DNA from: Pseudobdellovibrionaceae bacterium
GTDB lineage: Bacteria > Bdellovibrionota > Bdellovibrionia > Bdellovibrionales > UBA1609
Length of the DNA: 64,000 nt
NCBI GenBank assembly: GCA_023898385.1
Contig: CP060220.1
Location: forward strand, 1,240,001-1,304,000
Direction: 5' to 3'
Shown piece by piece: positions 8,408-16,514 of this stretch (its first letter is position 1; each line of letters begins with the position of its first letter). The notes below the pieces were generated by a model. It saw only the letters and a program-made list of their open reading frames with translations, was not told the origin of the DNA and ran no database searches. The position numbers and the translations under genes are program-made.

Positions 8408-8588
8408 CGGAATCCCCCAAAAATTCGCCCTGCGAATATACTCCCCACACCTCAAAATTCTAGCATAGATTTTCAACCATCGACGAATCAAATACACTGA
8501 GGCCCATAGATTTGATCTGACGTCTCAAAATGATACCCCCGCGTCCCGATCACCGTCGATGGTGATTGATGTACTGAGATTGATCGCA

Positions 8589-9023
8589 CTAATTCCCCAA
8601 TCGGTAATTGATTATCTCTCGCACATCAGGGCGACAAGTGCCACATGCCGTGCTGGCTGATGTCTGTCGGCTCACTTCTTCTGGAGTGTGGGCTCCGGTG
8701 ATGATGGCCATATCCACCACACGGGCTGGAACCGCTCGACAGTGACAGAGTTCTTCTTCTGCAAATGGAAAATTCCACTTCCCTTGTGCTTTTAATACCA
8801 CTTCACGCATCAGTATGGCGGCGGCAGAAACCCCTTGGGGCACTTCTAGTTTTGCCAAAGATCCAGTGAATTTAGGCCGCCAGTCTTCCAGCGCCTGCAA
8901 TAACTCAGGTCCACCAACACCGGTAAGACGTGAACTCTTAATAACATCGCCACCATCTAGCTTAAGATTTAAATGAATTTCTTCTCGCCCAGGCAGGCCA
9001 ACACTTATATCTAAGGAATCCAT
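8589..9023 (-). CDS. BFD/NifU-middle-type [2Fe-2S]-binding protein
   Basis: The C-terminal half has the canonical cluster ligands: C-H-C in EELCHCRAV, then, 31 residues on, C-x2-C in ACGTCRPDV. This spacing is that of BFD-like domains, including the central domain of NifU. The N-terminal 85 residues (GREEIHLNLKLDGGDVIKSSRL) are faintly reminiscent of an IscU/NifU scaffold strand pattern but lack scaffold cysteines, so I do not call it NifU. The ATG at 9023 follows a GAGGAG site that overlaps the stop of the upstream hydrolase gene. It ends a three-gene set with the EEP and hydrolase genes. Confidence 0.78.
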   Translation of the reverse strand: MDSLDISVGLPGREEIHLNLKLDGGDVIKSSRLTGVGGPELLQALEDWRPKFTGSLAKLEVPQGVSAAAILMREVVLKAQGKWNFPFAEEELCHCRAVPARVVDMAIITGAHTPEEVSRQTSASTACGTCRPDVREIINYRLGN

Positions 9024-9031
9024 GCCACTCC

Positions 9032-9640
9032 TCAACTAAAAAAACCAGCGACAATACTCGCCGCCAACTGAATATTTGCTTCTAAGAGTATACCTGATTT
9101 TGCCCTGGGTTTGAAACTGTGATCACCGTCGGGCAAATATTCAACGGAAATATGGGCTGAAAGGTCGTAACCCTGCACTTCTTCGGCCCCGCCGAAGGGA
9201 TCTCGCTCCCCCTGCAGTATCAAGGTGGAGGTTTTGAGGCTTTTTAAGTGTTCCACCCTCAGAGTGCCTGGACGACCTGGCGGATGAAAAGGATATCCCA
9301 AGCACAACAAGCCCCTGACCGATAACGAATCAGTAATCATACTGGCCACTCTTCCCCCCATGGATTTGCCGCCGATGATCAGATCTTCAGGCCCACCAAC
9401 GGCGTCTATAGCCTGCAAAAAACTTGATCGCAACACCGGCATGCGATCAGGAGATCTTCTTGTCCCCCCATTGCGACGTTGACTCATATAGGGAAATTCA
9501 AATCGAACCACTTGGAAGTCAAATGCCGCCAGCTCACCGGCAATGTCGTTCATAAAGTCGCTGTCCATAGGGGCGCCTGCGCCATGTGCAAGTAAAATTT
9601 TTCGAGTGGATTTCGCAGGCCCATCAATTAAAAAATTCAT
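9032..9640 (-). CDS. Small alpha/beta hydrolase of the KANL3/Tex30 type
   Basis: The fold is shown by LLAHGAGAPMDSDFM (oxyanion-loop region), the nucleophile elbow GGKSMGGRVA (G-x-S-x-G), the acid in ILQGERDPFG and the histidine in YLPDGDHSFKPR, together a complete Ser-Asp-His triad. About 202 residues is the usual size for these compact lid-less hydrolases; substrates are unknown. The ATG at 9640 has a GGGAGA site; a frame extension to 9670 overlaps the EEP gene. The stop is 11 bases before the BFD-like start, so cotranscription is likely. Confidence 0.85.
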   Translation of the reverse strand: MNFLIDGPAKSTRKILLAHGAGAPMDSDFMNDIAGELAAFDFQVVRFEFPYMSQRRNGGTRRSPDRMPVLRSSFLQAIDAVGGPEDLIIGGKSMGGRVASMITDSLSVRGLLCLGYPFHPPGRPGTLRVEHLKSLKTSTLILQGERDPFGGAEEVQGYDLSAHISVEYLPDGDHSFKPRAKSGILLEANIQLAASIVAGFFS

Positions 9641-9650
9641 ATTCTCCCAA

Positions 9651-10511
9651 TCAATGCAATTTGGCTTCAATAAACAGCGGTTCGTGATCGGAGCTGTCTA
9701 CATAATCAAGAATGTGGGAACGTTTTACATCCAACCCCCGCACAAAAATATGATCCAACTCAAAAAAACGATGATCCCTCGGCCACGTCACATGCACTAA
9801 GTCCTGTGATTGAGTCATTTTAACTAAAAACTTTCGCCTATCCGCATTCCAGGTGTTAAAATCTCCACCCAACAATATCGGCCCTCTGTGTTGGGCGAGT
9901 TCGTTAAACAATTGGCGAATCTGCTTTTTAAAATCTGAATTGGCCACAAAGTTAATCCCGTGAATATTGGCCACCAAAAGGGGTTCTCTTTCGCCTTCAA
10001 TGGGATACTCCGCAAGCAGCACCATTTTTGGCGTATTAATAATCGGCTCCCTTGGTTCACTTCGTAAAAATTTGAGAGAAGAAATAGCAAATCGAGACCC
10101 TGTGGAGACACCCGTTCCTACTTTTTCGTCAAAAAAACTAATGGCCGAATGCCAAGCCATACCGTTCACTCTGTTAAATGCATTTGTGAAAGAAGTGCTG
10201 GTCAATGTCTCTTGCAGCAGAACAAAATCACTGGCTTCAGAATAGACCTGTAAGTCCGGCAACAGTCGGTCGCGTTGGCCCTTGTACACATTCCAAACAA
10301 AAATTTTTAAACTCGCGCTTTTTTCAAGAAGTTGCGCCACAGCGGGGCCGTCTTCACGCAACACCTCTTCATCCGGTGGGATATCATAAAAAAACCCCAA
10401 CGGGTCGGCCGCATCCACCACTCCCTGGGGCCACACCGAAGTGGCCTGTACCGGTCCGCCAACACTTAAAATCCACCCAATAATCCAAACAATAATCCAC
10501 CTTAGGTTCAT
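9651..10511 (-). CDS. Secreted endonuclease/exonuclease/phosphatase-family protein
   Basis: A signal peptide (IIVWIIGWILSVGGPVQATS) precedes an EEP domain with all core motifs: N in FVWNVYKG, E in VLLQETL, the D/N pair in LLGGDFNTW, and the terminal LDHIFVRG and SDHEPLFI. EEP enzymes are metal-dependent phosphodiesterases acting on nucleic acids, phospholipids or nucleotides. The leader places this one in the periplasm or outside. The closest layout is the small secreted DNase-like or sphingomyelinase-like group; the substrate cannot be told. A GGAGGGG site supports the ATG at 10511. It leads the operon EEP, hydrolase, BFD-like. Confidence 0.87.
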   Translation of the reverse strand: MNLRWIIVWIIGWILSVGGPVQATSVWPQGVVDAADPLGFFYDIPPDEEVLREDGPAVAQLLEKSASLKIFVWNVYKGQRDRLLPDLQVYSEASDFVLLQETLTSTSFTNAFNRVNGMAWHSAISFFDEKVGTGVSTGSRFAISSLKFLRSEPREPIINTPKMVLLAEYPIEGEREPLLVANIHGINFVANSDFKKQIRQLFNELAQHRGPILLGGDFNTWNADRRKFLVKMTQSQDLVHVTWPRDHRFFELDHIFVRGLDVKRSHILDYVDSSDHEPLFIEAKLH

Positions 10512-10628
10512 CCCACCCCTCCCTGGTACTGGAACTAAAAATCAGATCCTTTATTCAAGATCAGTCTTGTAAAAAATGAAACCCATTTTACTTTTGCACC
10601 GGGTTATTTTCTGTGGCAGAAGAGAGGG

Positions 10629-11405
10629 GTGACTCGCCTTAGCGTAAATGTGAACAAAATCGCCACGCTGCGAAATGCGCGCGGACATGATCTTCCCCAT
10701 CTCGAAACCGTGGCTCGTGATATCGTGGGCTTTGGTGCGGGGGGAATTACCGTTCATCCTCGTCCAGACGAGCGACATATTCGCTATGAAGATGTTTACG
10801 TTTTATCGAAAATGCTCCACACCATTAACTTGCAAAACCATGGCCACTCGCTGGTGGAGTATAATATTGAAGGCTACCCGAGCCCGAAGTTTATGCAATT
10901 GATGGCAGAAGTGAAGCCCACCCAATGCACGCTGGTGCCCGACCCTCCTGATGCGATCACCTCCAACGCGGGGTGGAACGTAAAAAAGGACAGGGATATG
11001 CTCACTGAGGTGATCAGTGAACTCTCTAAAAACGGCATTCGGAGTTCTTTGTTTGTGGATCCTAATGACATTGATACGCAACAAGTAGAAGCCTTGCTGC
11101 AAGTGAAACCCGATCGGGTCGAGCTCTATACAGAAGCGTATGCCAATGCCTTTGGCACAGAGTCTGAAGAATCGGTCACCGAACTTTATAACCGAGTGGC
11201 TATTGAACTCTATGATCTTGGAATTGGCATCAATGCCGGCCACGACCTAAACCTACAAAACGTTGGCCCTCTTGTAAAAACCATACCCGTTATCGACGAA
11301 GTGTCTATTGGCCACGCTCTTATTTCTGAGGCGCTATATTTGGGGCTTGAAGAAACCATCAAACGATACCTGCAAAGACTCGGCCCCAGCACCCCTTCTA
11401 CTTAG
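10629..11405 (+). CDS. pdxJ: Pyridoxine 5'-phosphate synthase PdxJ
   Basis: PdxJ condenses 3-amino-2-oxopropyl phosphate with 1-deoxyxylulose 5-phosphate to make pyridoxine 5'-phosphate, the ring-closing step of the DXP-dependent vitamin B6 pathway. The start LSVNVNKIATLRNARG, the phosphate-binding segment GITVHPRPDERHIR, ECTLVPD-like QCTLVPDPPDAIT and GHDLNLQNV near the C-terminus are family signatures. Its 258 residues are slightly longer than the enterobacterial enzyme. The start is GTG with an AGAGAGG run very close upstream. gloB follows after a few bases. Confidence 0.95.
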   Translation: MTRLSVNVNKIATLRNARGHDLPHLETVARDIVGFGAGGITVHPRPDERHIRYEDVYVLSKMLHTINLQNHGHSLVEYNIEGYPSPKFMQLMAEVKPTQCTLVPDPPDAITSNAGWNVKKDRDMLTEVISELSKNGIRSSLFVDPNDIDTQQVEALLQVKPDRVELYTEAYANAFGTESEESVTELYNRVAIELYDLGIGINAGHDLNLQNVGPLVKTIPVIDEVSIGHALISEALYLGLEETIKRYLQRLGPSTPST

Positions 11406-11416
11406 AGAGCATGGCC

Positions 11417-12178
11417 ATGGACGTGCATCTGCTCCCCGCATTTAAAGATAACTATATCTACCTCGTTCACGATCCCCTTAAACATATAAATATCGTGGTG
11501 GACCCTGGCGATTCCGACGTGGTGAAAATGTTTTTATCGGATCGACAATGGGACCTCCATGCCATACTCATCACTCATCACCATTGGGATCATATTGATG
11601 GTGTCGAAGAACTTCAAAACTCCTTTAAATGCCAGGTCATTGGCTCGGTATATGATCAATCTCGCCTGCCGCCCCTCACTCAGAGGGTCCAAGGAGGTGA
11701 CTGCCTTGAAATAGGCTCTGCGTCCATACAGGTTTTGTTTGTGCCAGGTCATACCACTGGACACATCGCCTACTATTTTTCTGATCAACAGTGGCTGTTT
11801 GTGGGCGACACTTTGTTTTCTATGGGATGTGGTCGCATTTTTGAGGGCACACCGGAGATGCTGTTTAATAGTCTGCAACAGCTTTTGCTTTTGCCTGATT
11901 CTGGAAAAGTCTTCTGCACCCACGAGTACACGCTCACAAATGCCAAATTCGCACTTCAGTTTGAGCCAAACAATCCAGATTTGCTTTTAAGAATAAAGCA
12001 GGCCGAGGCTTTGCGCGCAAACCACCAGCCCACTCTACCGACGACAATCATGCAAGAAAAGGCGACCAATCCCTTTTTGCGACTTAAAAGCCCTGCAATC
12101 AGGCAAAGTTTAAACATGGCTACGGCCACAGACCTTGAAGTTTTCACCCGACTTAGAGAGCTTCGAAATCAATTTTAA
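11417..12178 (+). CDS. gloB: Hydroxyacylglutathione hydrolase (glyoxalase II)
   Basis: This metallo-beta-lactamase-fold enzyme hydrolyses S-D-lactoylglutathione in methylglyoxal detoxification. The dinuclear metal site motif THHHWDHIDG is intact, followed by the metal ligands in VPGHTTGHIAYY and LFVGDTLFSMGCGRIFEG, and the glutathione-binding CTHEYTLTNAKFAL. The C-terminal helical domain ends in R-x2-K-rich LRLKSPAIRQ, where family members bind glutathione. I prefer the ATG at 11417 (AGAGAG seven bases upstream) to that at 11411. It follows pdxJ closely and overlaps the opposing MazG-like gene tail-to-tail by 4 bases. Confidence 0.94.
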   Translation: MDVHLLPAFKDNYIYLVHDPLKHINIVVDPGDSDVVKMFLSDRQWDLHAILITHHHWDHIDGVEELQNSFKCQVIGSVYDQSRLPPLTQRVQGGDCLEIGSASIQVLFVPGHTTGHIAYYFSDQQWLFVGDTLFSMGCGRIFEGTPEMLFNSLQQLLLLPDSGKVFCTHEYTLTNAKFALQFEPNNPDLLLRIKQAEALRANHQPTLPTTIMQEKATNPFLRLKSPAIRQSLNMATATDLEVFTRLRELRNQF

Positions 12179-12531
12179 AGATCTGTGTACTTTTCAAATC
12201 GGCCTTTTGATTTTTCAATGGGGTACTTGGCTGTATTTTTTTGCAATTTATCATAGAAAGCTTGAGTTAAATCAAACTTGTTTCTTTGCGAGAACCGGAG
12301 CAAGAAAAACAAAATATCTGCCAACTCTTCACCCACCGCTTCTCGCTTATCAGAATCTTGCAGGAGGTCTTGTGCCCGCTGTTCGTCCAGAAATCGAAAA
12401 TGCTGTAGAAGTTCGCTTGATTCTGTAACAAGGCCAATAGCCAGATCTTTCGGACCATGAAATTGGTCCCAGTCTCGATCGGTGCAAAATTGAACCACAG
12501 ATTCAGTCATTTCTTGTAGAGTTTTTTCCAT
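12175..12531 (-). CDS. MazG-like / dCTPP1-type nucleotide pyrophosphohydrolase
   Basis: The 118-residue all-alpha protein has the two MazG metal motifs: ESSELLQHF (E-x2-E) and, after a helix turn, EELADILFFLLRFS (E-x3-D). The opening FCTDRDWDQFHGPKDLAIGL is typical of the RS21-C6/dCTP pyrophosphatase subgroup, which clears non-canonical or excess dCTP derivatives. It probably works as a tetramer in the cytoplasm as a house-cleaning enzyme. The start ATG at 12531 lacks a clear ribosome binding site. It is convergent with gloB, with a 4-base overlap of the stop codons. Confidence 0.85.
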   Translation of the reverse strand: MEKTLQEMTESVVQFCTDRDWDQFHGPKDLAIGLVTESSELLQHFRFLDEQRAQDLLQDSDKREAVGEELADILFFLLRFSQRNKFDLTQAFYDKLQKNTAKYPIEKSKGRFEKYTDL

Positions 12532-12697
12532 AGCTGGGCACCATAGTCGGGTACAAGCTAGAAGGCAATCCCGGCGTGGCAAGATGCACGACTTCGGTCT
12601 TACGACTCGGCGGCAGTCTAGATTTCAAACAGCCTCCTAAAACCTATTACGTTTTAAACACTTGCTACCGATAGAGACTATGAACCTGGAGGAACTC

Positions 12698-14839
12698 ATG
12701 CGTCGAAATATTGTTCGCCTAGTAATAGCCATGTGCATATCAGCAGCCGGCTTTTTTGGCACCCATGTGTGGTATGAAAACGGCCGTGTGGCACCTCTTG
12801 TGGATCGAAATCAAGCCGTTCTGGCCCGTCTTGTAGAGCACGTAAACGAAGTGGAACGACGCCCACTTTCGCAACTGATGTGGGAAGTTATCGGCCAAAA
12901 CGAAAACCTCCACGCCGGTGAATCCATTCGAACCACATCTAACTCTGAAGCCCGCATTATGTTTTTAAGCACGGGCGCTGTTATTGAACTTGAACCCGAC
13001 TCAGAAGTTATTATTGAAGAAAGTGCCGACGGTATCGCCCTTGATTTCTTAAAAGGTAACCTTTTTGTAAAAAGCGGCACCAAAGGTCAAGATACTGGCA
13101 AAGGCATTACCCTCAAGTCAGGAAATAGTAAAATTGCTCTTAACAAAGCAGATATCAGTCTTTCAAAAGCAAAAGAAAGCAACAAAGTGGATCTTCAGGT
13201 TTTTGGCGGAACAGCTGCCGTAACCCAAGGAGATAAAACCATTCAATTGGACGAAACCAAAGCTGGTACTCTCACCACCACAGGCGTTAAAGAAACTGAG
13301 GAGATCATTAATATTCTTGCTCCAACACCTGGTGAGCCTGTTTATTTTGATCCAGACAAAAAAGAAACTGTGACCTTCACTTGGGAAAAATTGCCTAAGG
13401 GCTACACAGTAGCTCTATTGGGTGGAGCTCGGCGCACAAAACTTAAAGAAATCAACAATGTTACTGCAAACGGCGAAACCGGAACTCTTTCATTCTTACC
13501 TAAAAAAGTGGGCAAGTTTTATTGGCAGTTAGTGGCAAAGTCGTCCCAGCAAGATCTGCCAGAACGAAAATCTAAAACTCTTCCCATCGAACTTGTCGCG
13601 AAAACGGCGCCAGTGCCTCTCTCACCCGCACCCAATGAAAAATTAGCTCTTGAGGTGGAACAGCCCAACGTGGAATTCAACTGGACATCTCCCATGCCTT
13701 TTGAAAACTACTTTATTGAAATCGCCACAGACTCACAACTTAAAGAACAAGTGGCCAAACAGTCTATTGAAAAGACTGTGACTTCGTTTTCTTTTAAGCC
13801 CAACAAATCGGGCAAGTACTTCTGGCGAATCACCGGATATATGAAAATAAAAGGACAGCCCGCTGGTATTTCTAGCGGCATTCAATCGTTCACAGCTCAA
13901 GTGGGCATTAAACTGCTGCCTCCTGAGTTGCGCTCGCCCGTGGCTGACCAGGCACTGCCATTTCAACAGGTGCAAGCTAAGGGTATCACTTTCTCTTGGG
14001 ACTCTGCTGCCGGAGCTGAAAAGTATCGCGTTGCTGTCCAGACCGTAACAAAAGAAGGTCTCTCTCAACCCGAAGTGAAAGAATTTTTCACATCTCCTGG
14101 CAAATGGGAGTCAATGAAACCCGGCACTTATAGATGGACCGTAACTAGCCTTGGTGCAAAAAATAAAATTTCTGATCCCTCGCCGGCCCGCCAGTTTACA
14201 GTGAACACCCTACCTAAAGTCAATTGGGTGGGCGGCCCAGAACCCAGTGAATTTTTGTACTTTACAAACAAACCCTACTTGCAGGCCCGCTGGATTCCTG
14301 ATGTAAAAGGAGCAAAAGCCTGGCGCGTTCGATTTGCAGTATCTGGCTTTCTTGATGAAGAAGGCAAGTGGATTAAGACCGACAAACCCTACATCCGAAA
14401 ATACGTCAATGGCAACGGCACCTTTGATGTGGAAGTCGAAGCTTTAGATGACAATGGACAAGTGATTGCAAGAAGTAGTGTGAAACAAATTGTTGTTAAA
14501 GAAAAGCCCCTACTGCCACCACCCAGCTTTGCTAAAAATATCCCCGAAGTTATTAAATCAGATAAAAGCGGTAACTTAGATGTTCAGTGGCTGCCTGTGG
14601 ACGGGGCTGAATCCTACCAAGTGATTTTGCAATCACCCGATGGCAAAGTGCTGCAAGAAAAAAAGGTCACGAGAAGCTTAGCCTCGCTGAACAAATTAAA
14701 ACCCGGTAATTATAAGGTCTCTGTAAAAGCCATTGATAAACACAACCGACCCAGTAAGGCCGGAGACACAAAAGAAGTGAATGTGCCAAAGGTCAGTAAC
14801 ATTGCGGCACCAAAGATTAGAAATATTAAGGTTAAATAG
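12698..14839 (+). CDS. FecR-domain, Fn3-repeat envelope protein
   Basis: The 713-residue protein has an N-terminal membrane helix (residues 4-22, VRLVIAMCISAAGFFGTHVW), then a FecR-type beta domain (about residues 50-200: GQNENLHAGESIRTT, EARIMFLSTGAVIELEPDSEV). The rest is a chain of five or so fibronectin-III-like beta modules with W/Y-rich F-x-W strands (VTFTWEKLPKG, VEFNWTSPMP, ITFSWDSAAGAEKYRV, LDVQWLPVDGAESYQV). A GGAGG site six bases before the ATG at 12698 fixes the start. The next gene begins at the base after its stop and also has these modules, so the two probably form one envelope complex. FecR domains here are structural, not tied to an ECF sigma factor. Confidence 0.82.
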   Translation: MRRNIVRLVIAMCISAAGFFGTHVWYENGRVAPLVDRNQAVLARLVEHVNEVERRPLSQLMWEVIGQNENLHAGESIRTTSNSEARIMFLSTGAVIELEPDSEVIIEESADGIALDFLKGNLFVKSGTKGQDTGKGITLKSGNSKIALNKADISLSKAKESNKVDLQVFGGTAAVTQGDKTIQLDETKAGTLTTTGVKETEEIINILAPTPGEPVYFDPDKKETVTFTWEKLPKGYTVALLGGARRTKLKEINNVTANGETGTLSFLPKKVGKFYWQLVAKSSQQDLPERKSKTLPIELVAKTAPVPLSPAPNEKLALEVEQPNVEFNWTSPMPFENYFIEIATDSQLKEQVAKQSIEKTVTSFSFKPNKSGKYFWRITGYMKIKGQPAGISSGIQSFTAQVGIKLLPPELRSPVADQALPFQQVQAKGITFSWDSAAGAEKYRVAVQTVTKEGLSQPEVKEFFTSPGKWESMKPGTYRWTVTSLGAKNKISDPSPARQFTVNTLPKVNWVGGPEPSEFLYFTNKPYLQARWIPDVKGAKAWRVRFAVSGFLDEEGKWIKTDKPYIRKYVNGNGTFDVEVEALDDNGQVIARSSVKQIVVKEKPLLPPPSFAKNIPEVIKSDKSGNLDVQWLPVDGAESYQVILQSPDGKVLQEKKVTRSLASLNKLKPGNYKVSVKAIDKHNRPSKAGDTKEVNVPKVSNIAAPKIRNIKVK

Positions 14840-16486
14840 TTGAAAACATACAGTGCATATGTATTGACATTAATTTTAGGGATTGGGTTAGCGATGCTGT
14901 CGCTGAGTCCTGCCCATGCCGCAAAGGCCCGTCGCTATGTGAACTTAGAGTGGGAACCTGTGGAAGATGCCACACAATATGAAGTGACAATCACCCGCAT
15001 TCGCAAGGGCGGCGAGCGAGCTAAGCCCAGCACTTTTAAAGTGGGCGAAGCCAAGTGGCGAGGGCAAATTAACCCTGGCAAATACGAAATGCTATTACGC
15101 TCCTATGATGACCGCGGGGTGCCTGGCGGCTGGAGCGAGCCGGTCTTGTTTTTGGTAAAAAATCCGCCACCCGCACGCATTTACCCCACACCTGATCTCG
15201 TGATTGAAACTAAAGAGGCTTCCACATTCGATGTGGAATTTCAATGGCAATCAGAAGAAAATGACAGCGGCTTTCGTTTAGATATTGAGTCCACCACGGG
15301 CGACTTTAAGAAATCTTATAAAGTATCTGGCACCTCTAAGGAAGTGGATTTGCCTGTGGCTAACACATACAAGTGGCGAGTGACCGCTCTAATGGATGCC
15401 GATGAAGAAGTGGGCGAAATGAGTGAAGCCATGGACTCTTTCACTCTAAAAGGTCAAAGTCTTGATAAACCCACAATTAAAACTCCCATGTCCTCTATCG
15501 TTGAAACACTCAGCTGGAAGCGCCCTGAACACGCCGAACACTACTCTTATGTTTTAAGTACAAAAAAGCCAGACGGCAAATGGAGCGTGGTTGATAAAAA
15601 TGAATCTTACCAGCTGAACAATCTCCCTTTTGATTTGTCTCGTCCAGCCGGCGAATACCGACTAAAAGTGATGGCGCACGCCCATAATCGGGAGACCTCG
15701 TCGGATTCTATAGAGTTTACCTCTGCCGGCAACTTAAGAAACCCTGCCGCCATTGAAGCGGCCAAACTTAAAGAGTCTTTAAATAAACCGACACCCTTTT
15801 ATTTTATTGCCAGTTACTTTTTAACAAATATGGCCTACCGCGGAGCTAACTTTCAAGAATCCAGCGGCCCGACGGATTTCAGCGCTATTGGCGGAACTGG
15901 GCGTTTAGGGATGGGCTATATCCATCCCCGCTCATCTTGGGGTCTATTTGCCATTGCCGACATGAGTGGCTTCACCGTTGTGGGTGAAACATACACCTTT
16001 TTATCAACAGAAGTTCATGGGACATGGACAAAAGATCTTCCCGGCGCCAATCGTCTGCAAGTCACTGGTGGGTTCTACTCTAAAGATCTTCCTGAGGCCA
16101 TTGGGACCGCCTCAATCGGTTCAAGCCAAGGGACATTCAGTAAAATGAACACCCTCACCGCCTACGGTGCCCATGGCGGTGTGATTTACCAACGGCCCAT
16201 ATCGTCTCGCCTAGGAATAGAACTCAATGCCCGGGTATATCTACCCATCGAAGGTGACAACCCGAACGGAGTCACCCCCGAGTCAACGCTCTCTTACCAA
16301 TTGGGTATATTAGGATCATTAAAACTGAATGACAGAACTACGGGTTATGCTGGATACTCAAGACGCCTCGACACACACTACTATCGAGCCCAATCTACGG
16401 GCAGCAACCCCGTCACTGAAGGCACCAATAACGAAGTTGAGATAGAGGGCAACTACCTCAACTTAAAACTGGAATACTCGTTCTAA
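14840..16486 (+). CDS. Outer-membrane protein with N-terminal Fn3-like modules and C-terminal barrel
   Basis: A signal peptide (YVLTLILGIGLAMLSLSPAHAAKA) leads into two or three Fn3-like modules (VNLEWEPVEDATQYEV at the start echoes the FecR partner's C-terminal module). From about residue 310 on the sequence shows alternating amphipathic strands with aromatic girdles and closes with YLNLKLEYSF, a terminal phenylalanine typical of outer-membrane barrels. The TTG start is directly adjacent to the preceding stop, implying translational coupling. I infer that the two modules anchor a periplasm-spanning assembly; no substrate can be named. Confidence 0.78.
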   Translation: MKTYSAYVLTLILGIGLAMLSLSPAHAAKARRYVNLEWEPVEDATQYEVTITRIRKGGERAKPSTFKVGEAKWRGQINPGKYEMLLRSYDDRGVPGGWSEPVLFLVKNPPPARIYPTPDLVIETKEASTFDVEFQWQSEENDSGFRLDIESTTGDFKKSYKVSGTSKEVDLPVANTYKWRVTALMDADEEVGEMSEAMDSFTLKGQSLDKPTIKTPMSSIVETLSWKRPEHAEHYSYVLSTKKPDGKWSVVDKNESYQLNNLPFDLSRPAGEYRLKVMAHAHNRETSSDSIEFTSAGNLRNPAAIEAAKLKESLNKPTPFYFIASYFLTNMAYRGANFQESSGPTDFSAIGGTGRLGMGYIHPRSSWGLFAIADMSGFTVVGETYTFLSTEVHGTWTKDLPGANRLQVTGGFYSKDLPEAIGTASIGSSQGTFSKMNTLTAYGAHGGVIYQRPISSRLGIELNARVYLPIEGDNPNGVTPESTLSYQLGILGSLKLNDRTTGYAGYSRRLDTHYYRAQSTGSNPVTEGTNNEVEIEGNYLNLKLEYSF

Positions 16487-16514
16487 ATCAAATTCACACA
16501 GGAACGGCTCAACG

